Positions 22,799-34,925 of a stretch of 64,000 nt of DNA are shown here, piece by piece. Each line of letters opens with the position of its first letter. Position 1 is the first letter of the stretch. The notes beneath the pieces are model-generated. The model was not told the origin of the DNA, made no database searches, and saw only the letters and a list, made by a program, of their open reading frames with translations. Source of the DNA: Toxoplasma gondii ME49 (lineage: Eukaryota; Apicomplexa; Conoidasida; Eucoccidiorida; Sarcocystidae); assembly GCF_000006565.2 (NCBI RefSeq), contig NC_031472.1, forward strand, positions 1,606,227 through 1,670,226. Reading direction: 5' to 3'. A program made the position numbers and the translations under genes.

Positions 22799-25512
22799 TC
22801 GGAACATTGACACATGTCTTTACGTACGTGTATATCTGAGTATAACTGCAGGCAGGTTCTGTTCACGTTTCGGTTCTTCTACGTCTGTGCGAGTTTGCGT
22901 CAGGGTGTTTTTGCATTTCTTCAGTTGCAGGTGCCTATGTTTGTAGGTGCGAACATGCAGGCAGTCGTGTGTGTATCGAAAGCAGCAATGCCTCTGCATC
23001 TGCAAAAGTACAAAAATTTCGACTTGTGCCTGTGGACCTGTGTACAGTATTTGTGGGTATGAAGTCGTTTTCACAAGAGCAACGCGAGGTGGAAGGGAGT
23101 GGATTCCGGTTTGCGCCAATGAGTTTTTCTCGCGTGACGGAGCGAAATCAGCTCTGCAGCTCTTCCGAGAGAGCCTCTGCGGGGAGGCCGGCAGGGAAGT
23201 CGCACACTCAGCACAAGCAACGGAAGGCGCAGAAGAGAAAGGGAGAACGCGAAAAAGCGGGAGACAGAGGAGAACGTAGGGAAGAGCGAAAGAGAGAGAC
23301 CAGCACTGAGAAAAAGAGAGGAAGGGAGAGATACCGGACGGGGAACAGGAGTATGTGTTTCTCACATTTGAAGAGAAAAGAGACACTGTGAAGGTTGTGG
23401 ATGCCGAAATTTAACAGTCCTCGCGCTTTGCAAGCAGAGATCTTTTCCAACGCGTGGAGGAAGCGAGTGCGTTTTTTCGAAAGATCTAACTCAGGGCAAG
23501 GCGAGGCTTTGAAATCTCGACTGCCACCAGAGTTAGCTGTCTCTGCCTTTTGAGTTCTTGGTAGCATTTGCATTGCTTCACTGAAGGAGAGATGAACTCG
23601 AGGCAATCGTTTTCCCTCCAGTCCCGGAGCTGTGAAAGGTTCTCCTGCTGTCGCTTCAGTCAAGAGTCCTCTTTTTATCCTCTCCCTCTGTGAACGAAGT
23701 CGAGACGACTGGGTGGCGAAAGCGGCATTTGCCGAGACCGAAAACTCTCATTTGGCCAAGTGTAAGGAGAGTTCCGGTCTCCGGTGTCGCCGCCAGCGCA
23801 GCTCCAGCTCGCTTGCTGGATGTCTTCGTCGTCTAGTTTCTCCAGTGTCCTCCCCTGGCGCAGAAGGCGCAGAACGCCCTTCCGAGGCATCCAGTTCTTT
23901 TCTCTGCTTTTCGCGAAAGAGACGCTCACCTGTTCATGTAGCAGAATTCGTCCGTGAGAGATCTGTGGCTTCGGATGAACTCCACGAAGTCTCTTGGTTT
24001 GATCTGCTTCCCTTCCTCGCTCACGCAGGTCGGCAAGTCCGCCGCTGCGTCTGGGCCTCCAGGGCGCCGACTCGAGGTATTTGCCGCCGCGAGGTCGCGG
24101 GTCTGTGGAGAAGAAGGCACTCAAAATCACACAGGACAGAAAGCGGAGAGGTGCAAGTTGCGTCCTCGGTTTCGAAGGGAAGGAAGTCGCGAAGCACAAA
24201 AAGGAAGGCTCTAAGCGGCGTCTCCGTCTACTGCGCTCTGAGCCACTGGGGACGAACGAACGACGCCAGAGAACGTCGGAGGTCTCCACCCCTCTCGTCG
24301 GCAAGCTCGTGTGGATGGAAAACCACGGCAACGACACAAGGAACCTCCGCAGCGAAGGCAAAACGGAAGCCAGACTCGAAGCAGACGAAGACCGAGTCTG
24401 GTGAGAGACAGCAAATCAGACCGTCAGAGAAAGGGTACGGAGATTCGTGAGAGTCGCGTCGGCCTCCTTCCCCTCTCTCTTGTCGATGCAAGAGAAGGCT
24501 CAGGTCACAACTGGAGGCCTCAGGGAAAGCAGCAGTCTCTGAGGACAAGGAAGCATTCGTTGCCTTGAGCATGCTCTGGAAACGTGGAGTCGACATCTGC
24601 GAAAAACATCGGCTGCGTGACTCGTCAGATGCGAGTATCTGCTTGTTTCTGCCTCGCTCTCTCTTTCGAAACCGTAAACGCCCGGAAAAACCTTCGAGCT
24701 CGCGCTGTCTCTGCCTACGTGAAAAAGAGAGCCTTCATCTTGCCCCCTCGAGCTCGGACTGCTTCCGAGGCGTCTCTCTGCTCGCTTCTTGTCGCCAGGC
24801 GACGCAGACGTCGGACTCTGTCCGCCGCGAAAGCCGTTCTCCGTCTCCAACTTGGCTCTGCCTTCCCTCTGTGCCATATGCAGCTTCACGTTCAGCGGCA
24901 AGACATTCGTGTGTGGAACGACCAGCTGGCGTCGGCTTCCCTCCCGCGGTTCTCCTGACGCTGACGCGTCGGCCAGGAGGCCTGCGGAGACAGTCGGGCA
25001 GAAGAGAGGGAACGCGCGGCAGGCGTCGCCTTCGCGGACCTGAGATCTTTCCTCTGCTCTTTCGAGTTGGCGCAAGCGATGTTCTTCTCGCAGGAGCGCC
25101 CCGGAGGGAGAAACCGTATCGCCTCCCAACTGACTCTTGCGCGGCTGGAGGCCGACGGAGGGCAACGAGTCCGCAGGCGAAGAAGAACAAGGAGACCCTG
25201 GGGTGCCTAGGGTGTCGGACTGCCTGCACGGGGCCTGCCAGAACGCAGGAGACAAAAAGAGCAAAAAAAGAGAGAAAGAGAGAGAAACGAGAAAGCATTT
25301 TCGGTGTTTCTAGCGGTGGCACACGTCACAGGAGTGAGCTCCTTCGGAGCACAGACAGCAAGGGGGAAAAAGGCTTCGCTCTTTTTGCCCTGAAGATCTT
25401 TTTCCACTTCTCTCTCTCGCTGTTTCAGTGTCCATAATTGTGCGTCTTTTTCCTCATGCGAGACATGCGGCGCGAAGTACGCGTCTGGCCCAATCTCCCC
25501 GTGTAGGCGCAT
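1..25512 (-). CDS. Axonemal dynein heavy chain, inner-arm type (5' part; 3' part beyond left edge)
   Basis: This gene encodes the motor subunit of a flagellar inner dynein arm, which hydrolyses ATP to slide axonemal microtubules. In coccidians only the male gamete is flagellate, so expression there is expected (inference). From right to left I can follow an N-terminal tail, the linker, AAA1 with its Walker A and B, and AAA2 up to a [10 protein letters not shown] block at the edge. AAA3-AAA6, the stalk and the C-terminal domain lie outside. Residues such as [15 protein letters not shown] in AAA1, [12 protein letters not shown] after it and [19 protein letters not shown] in the tail match the single-headed inner-arm group (DNAH1/3/7/12) better than outer-arm or cytoplasmic chains. 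About 28 exons were found, nearly all with matching phases. The start ATG at 25512 is tentative: an in-frame TGA lies upstream with no ATG between, and the exons between 24.1 and 25.5 kb are not fully resolved. Confidence 0.93.
710..1020 (-). other. Low-complexity acidic/basic insert inside dynein AAA2
   Basis: The 1156-471 exon is one open frame. Between the AAA2 Walker A helix ([13 protein letters not shown]) and the family block [13 protein letters not shown] it contains roughly 100 residues absent from typical dyneins: first an Arg/Ser/Ala-rich half, then Glu/Ser repeats of the form [10 protein letters not shown]. Glycine and acidic residues close the insert. Such inserts are common in coccidian proteins and usually sit in surface loops. 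The insert keeps the frame, and the flanking motifs are intact. Confidence 0.8.
5820..5928. repeat. Compound TA-rich microsatellite
   Basis: This tract is built from (TA)n blocks separated by single C or G interruptions (catatatata, cagatatata). A second simple tract of TTTA units follows at about 5998-6045. Both lie in the intron between the dynein linker end (6176) and AAA1 Walker A exon (5304). It is one of the longest TA islands in the window. Confidence 0.9.
7865..7944. repeat. Short purine tandem repeat (gagaacaagagg-like) in dynein intron
   Basis: Six or so imperfect copies of a roughly 12-bp unit, gagaacaagagg, lie in the intron between dynein exons 8187-8019 and 7706-7464. On the transcribed strand this gives a long pyrimidine tract upstream of the acceptor at 7707. 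Confidence 0.8.
8912..9546. repeat. 24-bp minisatellite in a dynein intron
   Basis: About 25 tandem copies of a 24-bp purine-rich unit (gaaggccgacagagcgagag followed by aggt on the plus strand). Some copies have 2-4 bp gains in the gagagag part, and some carry single-base variants. Because the unit length is a multiple of three and lacks stops, it creates long open frames on both strands (Arg-Glu-Val-Lys-Ala-Asp-type and Leu-Ser-Arg-Ser-Val-Gly-type repeats). These are artefacts of the repeat. The repeat lies wholly inside the intron between the dynein exons at 9868 and 8872, so the transcript carries its pyrimidine strand. Confidence 0.95.
22081..22194. repeat. 23-bp tandem repeat in dynein intron
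   Basis: Nearly five copies of a 23-bp unit, gagtgaaaagagagaaaagt plus cat, lie in the intron between dynein exons 22604-22362 and 21896-21671. Copies differ by one or two bases. No coding or regulatory role is visible. Confidence 0.85.
22705..22797. repeat. Compound TA-rich microsatellite
   Basis: An interrupted (TA)n tract with periodic gcata and ggata breaks, in the dynein intron upstream of exon 22604-22362. Similar TA islands occur in most long introns and spacers here, for example near 1240-1420, 2390-2600, 3500-3770, 4610-4640, 11520-11640, 16280-16310, 35350-35380, 39930-39960, 44610-44640 and 46060-46240. Confidence 0.85.
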
Positions 25513-28500
25513 GGCTCGTTTGCGTTCCCTCTCTCGCCAAACCGGAAATGTGACCGAGGGCGTTTCTGTCTCATTTCAAACGCCCTTTTGGAAATGTGAA
25601 TTCTCGCGTCTCTGTCATGCCGGAAGGTCCCTCAAGGACGCCTCTTTTCTTCTGTCGCCGTGCACTCTGCGAGGGAACTTTCTCTCCACCCTCCGCCCTC
25701 ATAAAGTGCATTGTTTCTTCACTGGCTTTTCCGTCTTTGAAACCGAGGAGGCGCTACGCCCCTCGCGAGGTCTTCGGCCTGTTTGATCTGCGTCCATCTG
25801 CGGAACTGAATCGCGTCACCCACCAAGCGTCGAAAGTGAAAATGTTCGACGACTCGATTGCCTTTCCCCAGAAAGCAAGTGTCTGCACAGAGACGGTTTT
25901 AGATCCCAGGCGCGGTGTGAGACTTTCTTCCTAAAATGCTTGCTTCCAGATTCTTTCTCGCTTGTGTTCCTGCCGTCGCTATGGAAGAACGACGGGGAAA
26001 AGCCGTTTCTGAAAAGATTTGACTTCTCGGTTTCTCTCTTTTTCCTCTACCTGGTGACAAGCGAAGCCGAGCCCAACGCAGAGCCGCGACTGAAGCTCTG
26101 CTCCTCGCCGCTGCGCCTCGTGTCTGTCTGGAGCGCTTCTCTCGTCTCTTTTCTGGGGAGAAGACGCCGTTCTGGTGAATTCATTTTCCATGGTGGAAGG
26201 GCAGGGAGGCAAAGCGAGAGAAAAAAAGAAGAAAGACAGGAAAGAAAGAGAGAAGACGGAAGGAGCGGACAGAAGGAAGAAAAAGGAGGGCAGATAGAAA
26301 ACAGAAGCGAAAGAGGGAGACGTTTTGGAGAGCAAGAAAAAGAGAGAATCGGAGAGGAGAAAATGAGAGGAGAGAAGAAACGGAAGAGAAGAAAACCGAG
26401 GAAGCGCAGAGAGAGGAAAGCAGAGGAAGAAGAAACAGAGAAGAATTGAACAGAGAAGAGATATCAACAAGCGAGAGACGTCGTCAACTCCACACACACT
26501 CTCGTGACTCGCGAAGAAGCCCTCGGAGAAAGTGCGTTTTTGAGGGAAAGCTTTGACGCCAAAGGCGATTGAGAAATGTTCAGAAAGCGGAATTAATTTG
26601 GAGAAAAAAGGCCAGCTCCGCGAAGAAGGCACACTGTGTATCTTCGATTGAAAGCGAACTTTGAAACTTTCTCGTGTATCTTCGATTGAAGGCGAACTCT
26701 GAAACTTCCTCGGGACCTCTGTTTCTTTCTGCAGTCAAACCTACATTTTTTGCCTAAGCGGTGCGACTACGGATCCACGCTAGCTCGTCGTCTGTCTCGG
26801 AGTTCTAAAGCGGTAGAAAATACCCTGGAAAAATACTGGAACAGACGCGTTTGAGTGCAATCACAGAGCGTATGAGTCTGTAGACGCAGCTCTATCGATC
26901 GAAACGTAGAGAGACTTGATCAGACACACACGACCAAGAGAAATGCCGAGGTCGAGGTGACCGGGACCGAGGCAGTCCAGCAGAGGAAGCCGGGAAGAGT
27001 GCGTTCTCGTCTTTGGAAAGTGTGCATGTGCGTAAGAACTGAGTTCCGACTCTGTGCATGCATATCTCTTTTTGCAAAATCTGCGATTCACAGGAAGTGC
27101 CTTTTGGGGTTCGAGCAAGTGCGCCCGCTCCGGCGGGGGGGGGGGTGTGGAAGCCACGCGTTCGTTTCTGTCGAGACAGCCGCGGCGAAAGCAAGGAAGA
27201 AAAGAGAGAGCAGAGAAGCAGAGTCCGTCTGGAAAATGCGAAAAAGAGGAACTAAGGACTCACACTGGCGAGGAGAAACGAAGGCCTCCTTCAGTCTGAG
27301 GTCGACAGAGAACAAGGCCGCGAGAGCGAGGAAAGAGAAGGTTGGAAATCAGCAAAGACGAAACGAAGGAAAAAGAGGCGGTTAAAAAGCAACTCCGTCC
27401 TGTTCCACGAAGTGTCTGGAAGCGGTTGGACGCGAGGAAAGTATCTTGGGAGGCAGGGCAGTTCCGAGTGGTCGAATAAACCACAGGCTGCCGTTTCGTC
27501 TTTGTTTGAAAAAGAAGACTCGTGACATCGCGCGGAGATGAACGTTTGAGTACTTTGACGAGCGTCGAGAGTGCATTTCTCCCCCTTTCTCCGGCGCGAA
27601 CGAGGAGACTCCCTTACCCCGGCAGAACGCCGCTCCGTGACACGGCACAGAAATCCGGTCGTCCGTTCTCGGCGTTTTCCACGCTTTCGACACCTTGAAA
27701 GAACCTAGCGAGAGCCGCGAAGAGAAATGCGAGAACAGTGGGAAGCGAGATAACGCGGAGAAAAGTCAGCATTGCGATTTTTCTTGAAAAGGTGAGGTGC
27801 AGCCGACACCAGGTCACCTTCCACAGGCCGAGACACACAGCGCTTTCTGTACCGGTGTGTGACACGCTTTTCGTCCGCAGACTTCCACGAACCTGCACTC
27901 AATTCGCAGCAGGCACATGTCGCGCAATGCAGACAATCTCACCAAATACGCACATGCTACGTTTGTTAAAAGCTGACGTTTCACACACATACGAACAGCT
28001 GTAAATGCGTAGCCGAGGTCGACCTAAAATACGTTTTCAGTGCTCTAGCTGATCTGCGATGGCGGAGGCAAGGTAGTGACACGGTCTTGCAAATATTTAC
28101 GAGGTAAGAAGACGTCTTTCGCGGCTTTTTTTGCAGGGGCATTGACACAGCATAACGGTGGATACGTACGAAATAGTGCTGCTGTGAGAAATGACGCTGA
28201 GGGTCTCGCCAGCGGAAGCGGGACTCGTGACACTTCACTGTCGTTAAACATGGATTTCCTGTTTTCTGGAGATAAACACGAACCGGACACCGGCTTTGCA
28301 CGCCATAGAAAAGCTCCACTGAGCTAAAGACTCGACAGAAAACTGACCGAGTTCCACCTGACCACGAGGGACCGAAGCCTGCCGGTTGCAGTACACGGTT
28401 GACCGTGCACCTGAATCAGTCTAAGGGGGTCCGAAGGTTTCGCACTTTTCCGCAAAAAACGTGGATGTTTACCGGAACGAAATCCATTTCATATGTCGCA

Positions 28501-31387
28501 ACTTAGGCGAGCCTGTTCCCAGACACTGCTTCTCGTCTTTTCGCTTTTACTGTGGGGAAAGAACGGCTCTTTCAAAGCGGATCGAGGAAAGACAGCGAAC
28601 CTGCCGCAAACCGAACAGGATGCAGACGCGTGCGCGATTTCACTGATGGAAAACGGAAAATCATGGCTTTTGAAAAACGCGAGAGGTACAGCTGTGGACA
28701 GGGGGACAGCACCCCTCACCGGAATGAGGGAAATCTCGAGGTTGGAAGACTCTCCCGCCTTCACTGGCTTGGCTTTTTCAGAAGACTGGAAAGAGCAAAC
28801 GGTTATTCTCTAGCAAAGAGCACGTACGCAACAGAAACCCAACACGCATACGTTCGGCAGACAGAGCGTTGCATGGAGACGTATACACCAGCTGTAGACA
28901 AAAAGGTTTCCCAGACCTTTCCATTGTTACGCGTAAAATACCTACATCTGCATGCTTGTGCTTCCTGTCTACACAAGCGTACATGTTTACTTATTCACAC
29001 GTTTCCAAGTTTAGTTTCAGAGCTACGTGACACTCGGCAATGTCCATCGCCGCACACCTAGAGCGCCTGCCGCACCGCCTTAATAAACGCGCGTTCGCCG
29101 AGACAGATGAGGCCTGAACTGCCGCATTCAGCTCGGTCTTCATTTCTCCTGAAACAGGACTCCTCGTATGGTTCCTGAACATCGCCGTCTTCGTTGACGA
29201 TTCCTCGGTGCTTCTTGCATGTCGTCGAATGGCGACTGTACTCTTGTATGTGCAAGAAGAATCATACCAGAGCGTTGACAGGAGCGCTCCTGCTCACTCT
29301 TTCCAGAGAGCATTCACTTTGTGGGTATACAGTGAAATCACAACAGAAACGTTAAAGCACCCACGATTCCGAATGTACGTCCAGTTTCAAGATACAAACA
29401 CGATGTTCTTCACGGCTGCTGTACACCGCACACTCGTTGCCGACCTGAAAAGTTGGAGTTCGACGGAAAAAAAGCTGCTCAAGTTTCGCGCGAGAAAGAC
29501 CCTTTGCCAGCTTCTTCGCTATGCACATACATACATTCCTAAACTTCGACTTGTATGAATATATGTCTATATATCTACTGGTAGACAGATGAATAGTATT
29601 TTCAAGAAAAGTTTCATGGAAGTCAAAGACATGGAGTTTTCTGTGTGGCGAAGTGTGGCGATGCATGTCAATGGAGTACGCCTTCCTGGAGTGGCTCTGC
29701 AGGTTCAGAGACGGCAAGTGTAGCATTGTGTGGAGTTTACTGAAAAAGCTGCGTTTGTGGGATTTTAACGGCCTGAAATGAATGAGGAAACCCCGAAACC
29801 GCTGCCGAGCTCCGTCGCCGTGTCTCGTACATCGTTTGCTGTTTGTGTTCTCACACTTTGACTTTCTATTGACACACCTGAGACGCCGGTCGGCACCGCA
29901 CTCGACGCGCGTATCATCTAAACCTGAAAGAAGGCCGCAGCGCGTGTACCTTTTTCATAAAATGATACACAGAAACAGCCTTCCACTCCAAGCTGTCTGC
30001 GTCGTTCCTACACTTCAGAAACGCCACAAGCGGCAGCGGTGGATCGTCTCCGCCGCTCGTAGAAAAACCGCACCGCCGTTGGAGAGTTTCTTTTGAAGAA
30101 GTTCCTTTCTTTGTTGATTGATAACGCAGAAATCTAAGAGTTGCCAGCAAGTCGAGCTACATCGAGCGTGTGTCGCCCTCGACGCGCGCTCAGTCTCATT
30201 GGAGGGTCTTCCTTTTTCCCGGAACTGCAGGCGTCCGAGCACGATCTGCAACGGTCTCTGCAGCAGCAGGTGGTCTGCGGGAGACATGCGTTTTCCGCGG
30301 TAAAAAGGATCACATTTACCTTCTTTTCCGTGACTTCAACAGCGGCCAGCTTCGCCGAACGCGTGTGGCGCGTCTTGGGGTGTATGTACACCTGGAGGGC
30401 GACGGTTTCCGTGCGTTTTGCCGTCTTGCTTGCTCTCGGATTCTCAACGTAACCGTTTCGGCTTTCCAGCCGCGGCGGTCGCCCAGTTTTGGATAATTCT
30501 TCTTCCTCTCTGCTGCCTTTCCGCGCTCAAAGGGAAACCGGACTTTCTGAAGCCCAGGAATCCGTTAAAGCGCTGCCTTCTGTCTCCGCGACACTCGTCC
30601 AACGCGACGCAACGGGGTTCCGCTCTTTCTGGACTCGGTTCCCGCCTCGGGGGACGGCAGGTCTCACCTGGCCTCTTTCTTTCTTCTGTTTCTTTCTTCT
30701 CTTTCTTGGTCTCATTCTCGCTCGACAACGCAGACGAGTGGACCCAGAGTAGGTGGGCGGAAGCTGCAAGTTCGCGCTTCTCTGCTGGTTCGAATTTTTA
30801 GTTGTCGCGGCCGCTCGAAAGTTCTCTCTGCGGCCTTCTTTTTCTATCGTCGCTCTCCCGTGCCTCACCCTCGGGTGTCTGGCCAGCTGAAGTTTCCAGG
30901 GCGACCCCCAACCGACGTGGTTGCTTTTTCTCGTCACTTCATCGTCATTTTCGTGAACACTCCGGTTTGAATCCAGCGTTCTCTCGAGTTTCTTACAGGA
31001 CCTCCCAAGGCTCTGTTTCTTCTGATCGAGTGCATGCTTATGTTTCCGGAAAGCCGTTTCTGTGTGTTTTTCTTCTTCTCTTCATGTTTCTTATTGAACG
31101 TTCTCAGTTGTCCTTGGGGCTTCCAAGCATCTGATGCCTCTCGCGCCTGTTCTCCCCTCGGTCTTTCTGTCGCATCTTCTTCCAGGCTCCCTCGGCGTCC
31201 TTCGCCTTTCCCCTGACTTCTACAAACGGATTCTTCTCTTCTCGTGTCGAGTTTGGTCGCTTTCTCTTCGTTAAATCGTTCCACCTCCCTCTCGCTTCTT
31301 CCCCTTCTCACTCCCTCGTCTCCCTCTCCTCCGGTTTGTCTCGCTTCCTTCTCCTCTCCATTTCCTCTTCTCTCGTCGCATGCCGCG
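25513..31387. other. Divergent spacer between dynein and SWI3 genes
   Basis: No gene could be established here. The interval should hold both promoters and leaders. Features seen: a purine-rich stretch at about 26190-26450; a 38-bp direct duplication at 26636-26711; a small minus-strand frame at 27772-27614 starting with a hydrophobic, signal-peptide-like stretch (FLRVISLPTVLAFLFAALA) and ending at a sequence that can be read either as a stop or as a GTAAGG donor; a plus-strand frame at 28493-28813 (106 residues) with a similar hydrophobic start; and a 72-nt minus-strand segment at 30391-30320 bounded by a good acceptor and donor. Pyrimidine-rich sequence fills about 31240-31385 before the SWI3 ATG. 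Confidence 0.6.
26636..26711. repeat. 38-bp direct duplication
   Basis: Two adjacent copies of a 38-bp sequence beginning gtgtatcttcgattgaa, differing at about four positions, sit about 1.1 kb upstream of the tentative dynein start. It could be a duplicated regulatory element or a neutral duplication. Nothing else identifies it. Confidence 0.8.
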
Positions 31388-34300
31388 ATGTCGAATGAGG
31401 ACGCAATACCTCCCCCACAGAAGCCAGAGTTTGCTCCCTCCGCGGGAGCCTCTGGCGAAGACCCTGCGAGAGGTGTCGAGACAGCCGAGGCGGCGCGAGG
31501 CGCAGGATGTGGACCTGCGAGTTCGTGCGAGGGGCGTGAGGGGAAGCGGCCGTTGGCGCCGGAGACGGAAGAAAATGTGAAGCGCCTGCGAGCAAACGCG
31601 GAGTGCATGCATGCGGGAGCGTCTCCGGAAGACTGTCCTGTGCCCCGTGAAGCTCTGCAGTCCTTCTCGCCTCTTGGCACTTCACAGGTCGTCGCAGGAG
31701 CTGTTCTCCATGCGGCTCCAGACGTCGCGCCTGCGGACCTCGCTCGCAGAACGTCGCCTATGGGGGAAGAAGACGACGCAGAGAGAGGCGAGAACGGCGT
31801 CACGCGCGACGACCGAGGCAACGCTGGCGGAGGCACAACTGGCGCGGCGCTCAACAGAAAGGGGGAAAACAAGCCTGTAGAAATCGCCCCGAACGTCGCC
31901 AGGTAGGGAGGACGACGCATGCGAGAAGAAAGAACGCAGACGAGAGAAGAAGGAAAGCAGATGAGGGAAGAAGGAAAGCAGATGAGGGACGAAGGAAAGC
32001 AGACGAGAGAAGCAGCACAGGAGAGGAAACGCGAGAGGTGACGAAGAGGCAGGATGCGAGAGGCTGCTCTGTTCTTCTCCCCAGTCACTGGATACGCCGA
32101 CGCGAGGCCAGCGAGTCGACGTTGTCTCAGGAGTCGGCGCCTTTTTGAAGAAAGGGAAGAGACAAAGAGAAGACGAGGGAGCCGTTTCGCACTCGCCGAC
32201 AACGAGTCAACGACTCCGCGGCTAAGGAGCCAGTCCAGAACTGCAGAGCAGGCGCGCCAGTAGAGTGACGATGAGAGGCGTTCGCGAAGATGCGACGCGT
32301 TGACGTCCGCGGGTCCCTGCATGTGCCTGCAGACTTCCGCCGTACGACAAGAACGTGACTTCCTCCATTCTCGTTTCGACAGCGACTTTCGCCACAGTCA
32401 GCGTACCTTCGGAGGACTTCCGCGAGCAGCTGGCTTCCCCCCCCGCGGACGGCGTCAAGGGTGAGGAGACCGCAAAAGGAGGCGACGGCGCACCGGGGAC
32501 TGGCGCCGGAGTCCGGGCAGACCGTCCGCCGGTCCCTCTCGACGAAGAGAAGCTGCGCGAACGAGAAGAGGTAATTGGAAAGGCGAATGCATGAGCCATG
32601 AAGACGGGGTGCTTCGTTCGATCGCGGGTCCTCTGTTGGTGTGGAGGGCGAGGGAAAGGGACGCGCTTTCAACGCAGAGGTCCACGGGAGCCGGGGGTCA
32701 AGCGGCGCATTGCGTCGCAGGCAGTAGAAAATGGCCGCTAAAGACGCACATACCACGAGAGGTAACGGAACGAAGGCGTTACACTCGTCTTCACGGAGTT
32801 CAAACTGTTCCATGCCTACAGTACTTGTCCTTTGAACTCAGCGCCTGAAGTTGGCCCTGTGTATCCTCACTGAGTTCTGGACCGCGGATCACCTGAACAG
32901 ACGCAGGGCGTTTCAGATGGTCAGATGCGCCTGTCCGTCGAGGCGCTGCGTGAACAGGCGCAGTGACAGAGCGAGAGGCGTCTCGTTCCTTCTTTTTGAG
33001 GACGGCGTCTGTAGCCGATCGGGCAGGGATCTGTCTTGCAGAGCAAAAGCATGCGCATGAGGTGGACAACAAACAGTTTCTTTTCGAGTGGAGCGTTCAA
33101 TCCCCTGCTTGCAGGAAGCGTGGAGACAGGCTCAGCAACAAGAGGGTCGCGGACCCTACAAGCTTCCCTCCTGCACCTTTTGGTTTGACGAAACGAAACT
33201 CGCCACGGTGGAACGAGATCTTCTGCCGTCTCTCTTTGTCGGTGGGTGCCTGCCCGTGGACAGCGCAGCTTCGCCGCGAATGCTGTCTTCTCGAATACTT
33301 CTCCCCTTGAACCAGTCCCCTCCAAAGTTCCAGAAGCCGCCTGGGGTCTATACAGAGGCCAACAGAACGACAGACCGAGCCTGCGGGAGATAAGCGTGTG
33401 GTGAAGCACTGGACGTTGGCGCCCATACATGCGTACACATAGAATATACATATATATATATATATATATTCTATATTTGGAGCTGCATGCATATGTATTT
33501 GTTTGTGTATTTTGTATGCAACTGTATGTTTCTACATACGGGGATAGAGATATTCACACACGACGTTTTCATGCGTACGTCCGTGGAGGTGTAGGCCTGT
33601 GGTCTGTAGAGTGAATACTGGGAGATAGGCCGGATTGTTCGAGCTGAGAGTGTGGAAGAAATCGAGATCCAGACAGCTGTGTGATGAGTTGGTGAGTTGC
33701 GTTCACGGGATGTCGTGACAGAGGAACTGTTTCCGGTTTCTGTTGTCACAACGTCTTGCTGGCGCGCATGGTTCGGATGCACATTTCTGAGGTTTTTTTC
33801 TTTTCACAGATGATTTGTCTGCGTCTCTGACAAAAAACAGCCGTTTTACATGTTCTCCCCATCGAAAATGTGCCTGCTGCCTGTTCTTCGTCGACATGGC
33901 GTTCTCGTCGGTGGTTCTTCGCAGTTTCGACTTGCTCGCAGAAGTAGTCCATCTTCTTTGTCGAGTTCGAATCCGTGCAAGTCTTTCGTCAATTGCATGC
34001 GTCGCCTGCATGGGGATGGCTACGGCCGGGGCGTTTGTCTTTGCCACTGTACTTCGAAGAGGTTGAGAGATGGACGCGGGCGCTACAACGTCTTCTTCGA
34101 TACAAGTCGCAGAGGACTCTCTTTTGGGGATTGATCCTGTCCGAAGTGATTCCTCGAGAGGTCTGCATTTTCTCAGACTCTGGCTTGCCCGCCGCCGAAC
34201 TCGAGGAGCGCTACTTGCAACTCCGCCAGGCCGTCGTCAGCCTGTACCGCGCCGACCCCACAAAGTATCTTTCTTTCTCGGAGTGCCGCAGAGTCATTGG

Positions 34301-34894
34301 TGAGTTCCTCTCTACCTCGGTTTCTTCGTCTTTTTTTCTGCTCTCTCGCCGCCTGCTTCTTCGGCTCTCTTCCTCCTCTCGTCTTTCTTTTCTCTGTGCT
34401 TCCTCAGTCTTCTTCTCCTTCTTCTCCCTACCTCTCGTTGCTCACTTCTCGTCTGTCTGTTTCTTCAGCGGCCGATGCAGCGCTGCTGCTGCGTCTTCAC
34501 AGTTTTCTCGACTATTGGGGCGTGATCAATTTCCAGGCCGATCCCGCGACCATCCCCAGCGCAGTCACAAGACGCAGAGACATTCTGCTTAAAGATATCC
34601 AAGTAAACTCTCCACACCTCGCACGCGTCCAGTCGGATCCACGCAAAGCAACATGCATTTCAACATGTAACAATATATATATATATATGTTTGTGTTTGC
34701 GTGTACTTGCATATATGTAGATATGTGGGCATGCATGCATCTGCCTGTCTCAATATGTTCACATTTTCCGACGTAGGTGTATCCACGTATCTGTAGCGGT
34801 CTGCATCGGCTTCTTCCAGCAGCTGTCACTCTATTTAGATCTCCATGCAAATGTATCGAAATCTGTATCTATGCACATCTGTATACAGACATAC

Positions 34895-34925
<31 letters not shown>

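Larger units (their letters stand above)
11687..25512 (-). other. Dynein N-terminal tail exons
   Basis: This tail normally binds intermediate or light chains and docks on the axoneme. Exons with consistent phase, minus strand: 24102-23930 ([20 protein letters not shown]), 22604-22362 ([25 protein letters not shown]), 21896-21671 ([13 protein letters not shown]), 20962-20861, 20403-20268, about 19323-19178 ([17 protein letters not shown]), 18528 to about 18200 ([14 protein letters not shown]), 17791-17569, 16763-16624, 15931-15855, 15824-15780, 15131-14972 (YLEKIEEI), 14250-14164, 13323-13148, 12762-12532, 11867-11687. Likely earlier coding blocks begin at 24596 (after a strong acceptor), near 25240 and at 25512. 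The donor of the 18528 exon could not be found. The N-terminal 250 or so residues are low in similarity and rich in Ser, Arg and Glu. Confidence 0.85.

Noticed and set aside
30934..32322. Minus-strand frame of 462 residues
   Set aside because: It is antisense to the first SWI3 exon and leader, with composition explained by the complementary strand.
33960..33985. GTTCGAATCC resembling a tRNA T-loop
   Set aside because: No cloverleaf can be formed upstream. It lies in SWI3 intron 3.
34040..34176. Upstream extension of the SWIRM exon (frame with LYFEEVERW)
   Set aside because: An acceptor at 34175-34176 restores phase with the preceding exon and aligns SWIRM without an insert; the extension has no in-phase acceptor.
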